Shown here: piece by piece, positions 1 to 5,995 of the stretch
Position numbering within the stretch: position 1 is the first letter of the stretch
Layout: each line of letters begins with the position of its first letter
Assembly: GCA_030453005.1 (NCBI GenBank)
Contig: JAKDLE010000206.1
Span: forward strand, 1 to 5,995
Reading direction: 5' to 3'
DNA: 5,995 bases
From: Pseudonocardia sp.
GTDB lineage: Bacteria > Actinomycetota > Actinomycetes > Mycobacteriales > Pseudonocardiaceae
Position numbers and translations under genes: made by a program
The notes under the pieces: generated by a model
Database searches by the model: none
What the model was told of the DNA's origin: nothing
What the model saw: only the letters and a program-made list of their open reading frames with translations

Positions 1-857
1 GCCGCGGGCTCGGCCCACACCTTGGCGTGCTCGGCGAGGGTGAGGGTGCCGCGCACGGCGTCGGCGTCGGAGACGACGAGCACGTCGTGCACCAGCTCAC
101 GGACGTGAGCCAGAGTCAGCTCCGTGACGTGGGGCGCGGACAGCGTGCTCACGATCGAGGTGGGCTCGATCGGCACCGGGGCACCGGCGGCGAGGGCGCG
201 GCTCATGGTCTCGGCGCCCTCGGTCTCCACGCCCCACACCCGCACCTCCGGTCGCAGCGCGCGGAAGACGGTGGAGACGCCCGAGATCAGGGCCCCGCCG
301 CCGACGCTGACCAGCACGTCGGTGACCTCCGGCGCGTCCGCCGCCAACTCGGCCCCGACGGTGCCCTGCGCGGCGAGCACCGCGCGGTCGTCGAACGGGT
401 GCAGCAGCGTCAGCCCGTCGGCGACGAGCTCGTCGAGCAGCGTGAACGCGCCCGCCATGTCCGGGGTGAGCCGCACCGTGGCGCCGCTCGCCCGGCACTG
501 CTCCACCGCGCGGCGCGGCACCGACTCGGGCATGACGACCGTGGCCGCGACACCGAGCGACCCCGCCGTGTCGGCCACCGCGAGCCCGTGGTTGCCGCCG
601 CTGACCGCCACCACCCCGGCCGCGCGTTCGGCGTCGGACAGCCCGAGCAGCTTGTGGAACGCCCCCCGCGGCTTGAACGACCCGGTGCGCTGCAACAGCT
701 CCAGCTTGAGCGTGACCGCAGCGCCCAGGTGGGCGGTGAGCCCCGGGGAGAGTGCGGTCGGGGTGCGCAGGACGCGGCCCGAGATCCGGTGTCCGGCGGA
801 CGTGACGTCGTCGAGGGAGATCAGAGGGGGCACGACGCCACGGTAGGCCGGCGTCAC
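1..857 (-). CDS. PLP-dependent threonine/serine dehydratase-like enzyme (3' end beyond window)
   Basis: Reading the minus strand from a GTG at 857 gives 285 codons running off the left edge. The product is a fold-type II PLP enzyme of the threonine/serine ammonia-lyase family, which turns serine or threonine into pyruvate or 2-oxobutyrate plus ammonia in the cytoplasm. Visible motifs: GSFKPRGA at residues 59-66 with the Schiff-base lysine K62; SGGNHG at 86-91, the asparagine loop near the cofactor ring; HPFDD at 153-157; and the phosphate-binding loop GGGALISG at 186-193. The visible part ends at AEPAA, matching the family's conserved EPAGA-type segment, so roughly 25-40 residues are probably missing. 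No ACT regulatory domain can be seen, but the C-terminus is cut off. The GTG overlaps the glpD stop (GTGA), pointing to translational coupling and co-transcription. Substrate preference cannot be set from sequence; serine racemase or hydroxyaspartate ammonia-lyase activity are alternatives within the fold. Confidence 0.9.
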   Translation of the reverse strand, partial: MTPAYRGVVPPLISLDDVTSAGHRISGRVLRTPTALSPGLTAHLGAAVTLKLELLQRTGSFKPRGAFHKLLGLSDAERAAGVVAVSGGNHGLAVADTAGSLGVAATVVMPESVPRRAVEQCRASGATVRLTPDMAGAFTLLDELVADGLTLLHPFDDRAVLAAQGTVGAELAADAPEVTDVLVSVGGGALISGVSTVFRALRPEVRVWGVETEGAETMSRALAAGAPVPIEPTSIVSTLSAPHVTELTLAHVRELVHDVLVVSDADAVRGTLTLAEHAKVWAEPA

Positions 858-2575
858 CGCACCGGCACGACATCCGGGGCGCCCATGCGGGCCGAGTCGG
901 CCGTCTCGTCGTCGGGCATCTTCTGGCTCTCCCGCTCGGCGTCGACGCGCTTGCGGTAGTGCTCCACCTCCCGCTCGACCTGCTCGTCGCTCCAGCCCAG
1001 CACCGGCGCCATGAGTGCGGCGACCTCGTCGACGGACCCGATGCCCCGGTCGAACGTCTCGATCGAGATGCGGGTGCGGCGGGCGAGGACGTCCTCGATG
1101 TGCCGGGCGCCCTCGTGCGAGGCCGCGTAGACGACCTCGGCGCGCAGGTGGTCCGGCGCGCCCGCGAGCGGCTCGGCCAGCGTGAGATCGTCGACGACGA
1201 GGTCGAGCACCTCGTCGACGAGTGAGCCGTAGCGGCCGAGCAGGTGCTCCACGCGCGCGACGTGCAGCCCGTAGCGGTGCGCGAGCTGGTAGCGCGCGTT
1301 CTTCATCGCCGGGTAGCCCTCGGCGCCCAGCAGCGGCACGTTCTCCGTGACCGACGGCGGCACCTTGGTGTCGAGCCCGTGCACGGCCGCGTCGACCGCG
1401 TCGCGGGCCATGATCCGGTAGGTCGTGTACTTGCCGCCCGCGACGACCACTAGCCCCGGCACGGGGTGTGCCACGGCGTGCTCCCGGGAGAGCGTGGACG
1501 TGGATTCCGACTCGCCCGAGAGCAGCGGCCGCAGCCCGGCGTAGACGCCTTCGACGTCGGCGTGGGTGAGCGGCTGCTCGAGGACCTTGTTGACGTGGTC
1601 GAGGAGGTAGTCGATGTCGGCGGCCGACGCGGCGGGGTGCGCCTTGTCCAGCGCCCAGTCGGTGTCGGTCGTGCCGATGATCCAGTGCCGGCCCCACGGG
1701 ATGACGAACAGCACCGATTTCTCGGTGCGCAGGATCAGCCCCGAGCTGCCCTGGATGCGGTCCTTGGGCACCACCAGGTGCACGCCCTTGCTGGCACGCA
1801 CCTTGAACTGCCCGCGCTCGCCGACCAGGCTCTGGGTGTCGTCGGTCCAGACGCCGGTGGCGTTGATGACCTGCTTGGCGTGCACCTTGATCGTGGCGCC
1901 GCTCTCCAGGTCGTGCACCTCCGCACCAGTCACGCGCTCGCCCTCGCGCAGCAGGCCGACCACCCGGGCCCGGGTGGCCACGTGCGCGCCGTAGGCCGCG
2001 GCCGTGCGGGCGAGGAACATGGTGTGCCGCGCGTCGTCGACCTGCGCGTCGTAGTACTGCAGCGCCCCGACCAGCGCGTCGCTGCGCAGCGACGGCACGA
2101 TCCGCCGCGCGCCGCGTCGGGTGAGGTGGCGGTGGCGGGGCAGGCCGCGCGCCCGGCCCGACAGCGTGCCGAGCACGTCGTAGAGCGCCACACCCGCGCC
2201 CGCGTAGAACCGCTCCCACACGTGATGGGTGAGCGGGTAGAGGAACGGCACCGGGCGGATCAGGTGCGGTGCGAGGGTGTCGATGAGCAACCCGCGCTCC
2301 GCCAATGCCTCCGCGACCAGCCGGAAGTCGAGCATCTCCAGGTAGCGCAGGCCGCCGTGGATCAGCTTGCTCGAACGGCTCGACGTGCCGGAGGCGAAGT
2401 CGCGGGCCTCGACGAGCCCGACGGACAGGCCGCGGGTGGCGGCGTCGAGTGCGCTGCCCGCGCCGACGACACCGCCCCCGACGACCAGCACGTCGAGTTC
2501 GGTCCCGGAGGTCGTCGCCGCCATCGCCTCCAGCGCCGACTCGCGTGCGGCGGGGGAGAGCGCGACCGATCTCAT
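854..2575 (-). CDS. glpD: FAD-dependent glycerol-3-phosphate dehydrogenase GlpD
   Basis: A 573-residue protein, normal for actinobacterial GlpD. It oxidises sn-glycerol-3-phosphate to dihydroxyacetone phosphate using FAD, passing electrons to quinone at the inner face of the membrane. The FAD-binding Rossmann motif is at residues 33-49 (GGGVVGAGSALDAATRG) and fits the first family signature exactly. GTSSRSSKLIHGGLRYL follows at 63-79. The second signature, GGKYTTYRIMA, is at 380-390. By recalled alignment to E. coli GlpD, R77, R349, R364 and K382 are the likely substrate-binding residues. The DAO C-terminal domain spans about 425-545, with SHEGARHIEDVLARRTRIS at 486-504. The ATG at 2575 is chosen because GAGAGGA lies six bases upstream; a GTG at 2653 would overlap the end of glpK and add 26 residues without homology-like character. 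glpK ends 29 bp upstream, and the downstream dehydratase overlaps the stop by four bases. Confidence 0.97.
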   Translation of the reverse strand: MRSVALSPAARESALEAMAATTSGTELDVLVVGGGVVGAGSALDAATRGLSVGLVEARDFASGTSSRSSKLIHGGLRYLEMLDFRLVAEALAERGLLIDTLAPHLIRPVPFLYPLTHHVWERFYAGAGVALYDVLGTLSGRARGLPRHRHLTRRGARRIVPSLRSDALVGALQYYDAQVDDARHTMFLARTAAAYGAHVATRARVVGLLREGERVTGAEVHDLESGATIKVHAKQVINATGVWTDDTQSLVGERGQFKVRASKGVHLVVPKDRIQGSSGLILRTEKSVLFVIPWGRHWIIGTTDTDWALDKAHPAASAADIDYLLDHVNKVLEQPLTHADVEGVYAGLRPLLSGESESTSTLSREHAVAHPVPGLVVVAGGKYTTYRIMARDAVDAAVHGLDTKVPPSVTENVPLLGAEGYPAMKNARYQLAHRYGLHVARVEHLLGRYGSLVDEVLDLVVDDLTLAEPLAGAPDHLRAEVVYAASHEGARHIEDVLARRTRISIETFDRGIGSVDEVAALMAPVLGWSDEQVEREVEHYRKRVDAERESQKMPDDETADSARMGAPDVVPVR

Positions 2576-2581
2576 CTGTTG

Positions 2582-2588
2582 TCCTCTC
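2582..2588 (-). promoter_or_regulatory. glpD ribosome binding site
   Basis: GAGAGGA on the minus strand sits six bases before the ATG at 2575, inside the 29-bp gap after glpK. It decides the start over the upstream in-frame GTG at 2653. Confidence 0.75.
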
Positions 2589-2604
2589 GTAGTGCGTACG
2601 GCTC

Positions 2605-4137
<1,533 letters not shown>

Positions 4138-4143
4138 GGAACT

Positions 4144-4149
4144 CTCCTT
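4144..4149 (-). promoter_or_regulatory. glpK ribosome binding site
   Basis: AAGGAG on the minus strand, followed by six bases (AGTTCC) and the ATG at 4137. It fixes the GlpK start at MAEFVG rather than at the ATG at 4152, which directly abuts this motif. Confidence 0.85.
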
Positions 4150-4174
4150 CATCTGGTTCGCTGCGGGTTCGGAC

Positions 4175-4190
4175 GCGGTGATCGGACCGC
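4175..4190 (-). other. Small inverted repeat directly after the glpF stop
   Basis: In the transcript, GCGGT, a six-base loop CCGATC and ACCGC begin at the base after the glpF TAG. This is a perfect 5-bp GC-rich stem without a U-tract, so it is not a good intrinsic terminator and transcription should continue into glpK. It might affect mRNA processing or the relative stability of the glpF and glpKD segments. A stem this short can arise by chance in GC-rich DNA. Confidence 0.3.
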
Positions 4191-5183
4191 CTACTCCTCG
4201 TCCGCCGTGGTGGGGGCGACATCCGGGCCCTCGTGGGTACGCCCGGGCTCGACGGCCGCGCCGGCGCGGGCGTGCAGGATGTCGCCGATGAAGAGGTCGC
4301 CGATGAAGAGGTCGTAGAGGAGGATGCCGATGACGCCGCCGACGAACGGCCCGACGATCGGGACCCAGAAATACCAGCTGAACGAGCCGTCGACGGTGCC
4401 GGGCAGTGCGGTCTCACCCCAGCCGGCCAGCCAGGTGAACAGGCGCGGGCCGAAGTCGCGTGCGGGGTTGATCGCGTACCCTGCGTTGGCGCCGAATGAC
4501 ATTCCGATGGCGGCCACGGCCAGACCGATCATGAACGGCCCGAGGTTCGCCTTGACCGCGGTGTTCCGAAGGTCGATCACCGCGATGACGAAGATCAAGA
4601 GGAAGGCGGTGCCGACGATCTGGTCGAGCAACGGCCCCAGGTTGTCGCCGCCGTAGTACGGCGCGGGAAAGGTCGCGAAGATGGAGAAGGACGCCAACCC
4701 TCCGGCCGCGTCCCGCGTGGTGTTCGAGGCGGCGTTGAACGCGTCGATCGCCTGCCAGTACACGGCGTAGACGAGGGCCGCGCCGACGAAAGCGCCGACG
4801 ACCTGGGCGGCGATGTAGGGGCCCACCTTCCGCCACGGGAAACCGCGCCGAATCGCGAAGGCCAGAGTCACCGCCGGATTGATGTGGGCACCGCTCACAC
4901 CGCCCGCGACGTACACCCCGAAGGCGACGGCGAAGGCCCAGCCCCAGGCGATCAGCAGCCAGTCGCCCGCTCCCAGGAAGAAGGTCGTCGGGTCGGCCGT
5001 GCGCCCGGACCCGGGCAGCGCGACGACCGTCATCGCCACGGAGCCGCAACCGAACGCGATCAGGACGAAGGTTCCGAAGAACTCGGCGAGTACCTCCCCC
5101 CAGGTTCCGCCGAGCCGTTTGAGTCCGCTGCCGTCGACGACGCCCTTGCGCAGCGCCTTCCGGATGGGTGTGATCGTGGTCAT
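4191..5183 (-). CDS. glpF: Glycerol uptake facilitator GlpF (MIP family aquaglyceroporin)
   Basis: A 330-residue membrane channel for glycerol entry. Six hydrophobic helices are recognisable at roughly 32-55, 75-97, 119-142, 184-204, 212-230 and 270-291. The two half-helix pore motifs are NPA at 102-104 (in [10 protein letters not shown]) and NPARD at 239-243 (in [13 protein letters not shown]). The Asp after NPAR marks a glycerol-conducting rather than water-only channel. Ungapped matching to E. coli GlpF puts W82, G227, Y236 and R242 at the selectivity filter (W48, G191, F200, R206), so the only change is Phe to Tyr. The protein is longer than E. coli GlpF (281 residues) because of a hydrophilic N-terminus of about 28 residues, a longer loop at about 56-74 and a polar tail from about 303. 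The ATG at 5183 has AGGAG eight bases upstream; an in-frame GTG at 5249 would place the peptide in the leader and is disfavoured. First gene of the operon. Confidence 0.96.
   Translation of the reverse strand: MTTITPIRKALRKGVVDGSGLKRLGGTWGEVLAEFFGTFVLIAFGCGSVAMTVVALPGSGRTADPTTFFLGAGDWLLIAWGWAFAVAFGVYVAGGVSGAHINPAVTLAFAIRRGFPWRKVGPYIAAQVVGAFVGAALVYAVYWQAIDAFNAASNTTRDAAGGLASFSIFATFPAPYYGGDNLGPLLDQIVGTAFLLIFVIAVIDLRNTAVKANLGPFMIGLAVAAIGMSFGANAGYAINPARDFGPRLFTWLAGWGETALPGTVDGSFSWYFWVPIVGPFVGGVIGILLYDLFIGDLFIGDILHARAGAAVEPGRTHEGPDVAPTTADEE
4281..4310 (-). repeat. 15-bp perfect tandem duplication within glpF
   Basis: Plus-strand GTCGCCGATGAAGAG occurs at 4281-4295 and again at 4296-4310, followed by a further GTCG. 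It keeps the reading frame and encodes the repeated pentapeptide in [13 protein letters not shown] (residues 290-302), at the cytoplasmic end of the last helix. It looks like a slippage-type duplication at a position that tolerates length change. Confidence 0.9.
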
Positions 5184-5191
5184 GAGCGTGT

Positions 5192-5196
5192 CTCCT
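5192..5196 (-). promoter_or_regulatory. glpF ribosome binding site
   Basis: AGGAG on the minus strand with eight bases to the ATG at 5183. It supports this ATG over the in-frame GTG at 5249. Confidence 0.75.
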
Positions 5197-5229
5197 GTGT
5201 TCCGGCGGGTGGCACCCCATCCGCTCGAC

Positions 5230-5240
5230 CCGCGAAGCGG
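5230..5240 (-). other. Short hairpin in the glpF leader
   Basis: In the leader RNA, CCGC-TTC-GCGG forms a 4-bp stem. Flanking TCGA copies could extend it across an uneven bulge. It lies between the proposed transcription start near 5295 and the glpF ribosome binding site. No riboswitch family is recognised, and the structure may be incidental. Confidence 0.2.
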
Positions 5241-5302
5241 CCTCGACACGTGCGCGTTCCCCGAAGTCCTCCTCGAAGGCCCCCATGACGGGCCTGGCGA
5301 GG

Positions 5303-5331
5303 ACGCTAGGAACGCGGCGGGGGAGCGTCAA
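5303..5331 (-). promoter_or_regulatory. Predicted housekeeping promoter of the glpFKD operon
   Basis: On the minus strand TTGACG (5331-5326) is followed by a 17-bp spacer and TAGCGT (5308-5303). Both hexamers and the spacing fit the actinobacterial primary sigma factor consensus (TTGACN / TANNNT). Initiation would fall at about 5295 (A) or 5294 (G), giving a 5' leader of about 112 bases before glpF. A 17-base palindrome begins eight bases upstream of the -35, a plausible control site. Confidence 0.7.
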
Positions 5332-5339
5332 CGCCGGTC

Positions 5340-5356
5340 GTTCGGCATTGTCGAAC
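5340..5356. promoter_or_regulatory. Candidate operator: 17-base palindrome in the divergent control region
   Basis: GTTCGGCATTGTCGAAC is an imperfect palindrome in which seven of eight base pairs match around the central T (5348); only G5345/T5351 fail. Its size and symmetry suit the dimer of an IclR-type regulator. It sits just upstream of the glpF -35 hexamer and about 94-110 bp before the regulator start, so it could serve either promoter. No protein assignment can be proved from sequence. Confidence 0.5.
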
Positions 5357-5390
5357 CCCCGTCCGGGCGAAGATCACAAGGCACACCGGC

Positions 5391-5408
5391 TCACGGGTGG
5401 CTCCGTGA
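5391..5408. promoter_or_regulatory. Candidate operator: TCACGG-N6-CCGTGA inverted repeat
   Basis: Perfect 6-base arms separated by GTGGCT. Counting the regulator's ATG as the transcription start, it covers about -59 to -42, next to where a -35 element would be. Its sequence differs from the palindrome at 5340-5356, so if both are real they may bind different proteins. Confidence 0.35.
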
Positions 5409-5432
5409 TGTGCGCGGTGCGGGCGTCGACGG

Positions 5433-5442
5433 ACCGTACGGT
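5433..5442 (+). promoter_or_regulatory. Predicted leaderless promoter -10 of the IclR-family gene, inside a 10-base palindrome
   Basis: TACGGT at 5437-5442 fits the actinobacterial -10 pattern TANNNT and stands exactly seven bases before the ATG at 5450, which puts the transcription start at or next to the initiation codon. There is no convincing Shine-Dalgarno sequence before that ATG, in keeping with a leaderless mRNA. No good -35 hexamer is seen at 16-18 bp upstream. The -10 forms half of the perfect palindrome ACCGTACGGT (5433-5442), where a bound repressor would block the polymerase, so autoregulation is possible. Confidence 0.5.
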
Positions 5443-5449
5443 GGCCTGC

Positions 5450-5995
5450 ATGCCGGGAGCGATCCAGTCGATCGAGCGGGCTGCCGCGGTGCTGCGGCTG
5501 CTCGGCAGCACCGACCGGCCACTGGGTCTGGGCGAGATCGCCGCGGCGCTGGACCTGCCGCGCCCCACCGCCCACGGCATCGTGCGGACGCTGCGTGACG
5601 TCGGGTTCGTCGACCAGGACCTCTCGGCCCGCTACCGGCTGGGCCCAGCCCTGCGCGAGCTCGGCCGGGGCGGCTGGGACCGCCACGACCTGCGGGCCCT
5701 CGCCCTGAACTGGGCCGACTCGCTCGCAGGCAGCACCGGCCTCGCCGTGCACCTGGGCGTGGCCGAGGCCGCCTCGGTGCGGCTCGTGCACCACGTCTTC
5801 CGGCCCGACGGTTCCCCCCAGCGCATCCGCACCGGTGAGGAGCAGCCGCTGCACGCCACCGCGCTGGGCAAGTGCCTGCTCGCGTTCGCGTCGGTGGCCA
5901 TGCCACAGCCCCGCGACCTGGCGCTGACCCGCTACACGGGGCGCACCTGCGTCACCGTCGCGGCGCTGGACGCCCAGCTCGCGGTGGCGCGGCGG
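5450..5995 (+). CDS. gylR: IclR-family regulator, GylR-like probable glycerol operon repressor (3' end beyond window)
   Basis: An open frame of 182 codons from ATG 5450 to the right edge; IclR proteins are usually near 250 residues, so about 70 are missing. The N-terminal winged helix-turn-helix covers about 1-66: IQSIERAAAVLRLL at 5-18, the HTH LGEIAAALDLPRPTAHGIVR at 27-46, then the wing to RYRLG at 61-65. The effector-binding domain begins near 78; HHVFRPD (114-120) and LHATALGK (134-141) are typical. From memory, these stretches closely resemble GylR of Streptomyces coelicolor, repressor of the gyl glycerol operon, and divergence from glpFKD supports the same role. The likely inducer is glycerol or glycerol-3-phosphate (inference). 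The start at MPGAIQSIER fits the family's N-terminus and the leaderless -10 at 5437; in-frame ATG 5408 and GTG 5441 are less likely. Adjacent palindromes suggest autoregulation. IclR membership is sure; orthology to GylR is probable. Confidence 0.92.
   Translation, partial: MPGAIQSIERAAAVLRLLGSTDRPLGLGEIAAALDLPRPTAHGIVRTLRDVGFVDQDLSARYRLGPALRELGRGGWDRHDLRALALNWADSLAGSTGLAVHLGVAEAASVRLVHHVFRPDGSPQRIRTGEEQPLHATALGKCLLAFASVAMPQPRDLALTRYTGRTCVTVAALDAQLAVARR

Noticed and set aside
97..873. Minus-strand open frame starting MSCRCGD, and a plus-strand frame at 124-846, over the dehydratase
   Set aside because: Both lie in the wrong frame or strand. The frame starting at GTG 857 carries the PLP lysine, SGGNHG and glycine-loop motifs in correct order.
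4414..5331. Minus-strand frame beginning with ATG 5286 just after the predicted glpF transcription start, considered as an upstream leader peptide
   Set aside because: The frame does not close before glpF but runs hundreds of bases into it, out of phase, with arginine-rich composition. It behaves as a shadow rather than an attenuator peptide.
5408..5449. Upstream in-frame starts for the regulator (ATG 5408, GTG 5417, GTG 5441)
   Set aside because: They add residues before the standard IclR N-terminus (MPGAIQSIERAA), have no better ribosome binding site, and ATG 5408 lies upstream of the predicted -10. Not fully excluded without 5'-end data.
5306..5906. Several minus-strand open frames opposite the IclR-family gene
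   Set aside because: The plus strand encodes a clear winged helix-turn-helix and IclR effector domain; the antisense frames show no family motif.

Overview
The window comes from a very GC-rich genome with strong G/C preference at third codon positions, canonical -10/-35 hexamers of the actinobacterial kind, and proteins that look actinobacterial (GlpK, GlpD and a GylR-like IclR regulator). I infer an actinomycete, perhaps in or near Pseudonocardiales. The sequence alone does not fix the genus.

Layout. Nearly everything is a glycerol utilisation locus. On the minus strand, read from right to left, come glpF (glycerol facilitator, 5183-4191), glpK (glycerol kinase, 4137-2605), glpD (FAD-dependent glycerol-3-phosphate dehydrogenase, 2575-854) and a PLP-dependent threonine/serine dehydratase-like gene (857 to the left edge, cut off at its 3' end). 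Gaps between genes are 53 bp, 29 bp and a 4-base overlap (GTGA), so the four genes very probably form one operon with the dehydratase translationally coupled to glpD. On the plus strand, divergent from glpF, lies an IclR-family regulator (5450 to the right edge, cut off at its 3' end) that resembles Streptomyces GylR, the glycerol operon repressor.

The 266-bp divergent intergenic region (5184-5449) is the control centre. It holds a near-consensus housekeeping promoter facing glpF (TTGACG, 17 bp, TAGCGT), a probable leaderless promoter for the regulator (TACGGT seven bases before its ATG), and three inverted repeats that are operator candidates: 5340-5356, 5391-5408 and 5433-5442.

How the genes work together: GlpF lets glycerol in, GlpK phosphorylates it to glycerol-3-phosphate, and GlpD oxidises that to dihydroxyacetone phosphate at the membrane, feeding electrons to the quinone pool. 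The IclR protein most likely represses the operon until glycerol or glycerol-3-phosphate is present. The dehydratase would make a 2-oxo acid (pyruvate from serine, 2-oxobutyrate from threonine); why it is attached to the glycerol operon is not evident. The locus is mostly a known system. The less ordinary points are the coupled dehydratase, the divergent regulator with its palindromes and apparent leaderless start, a 15-bp in-frame duplication in glpF, and a GlpK that lacks the best-known allosteric motifs.
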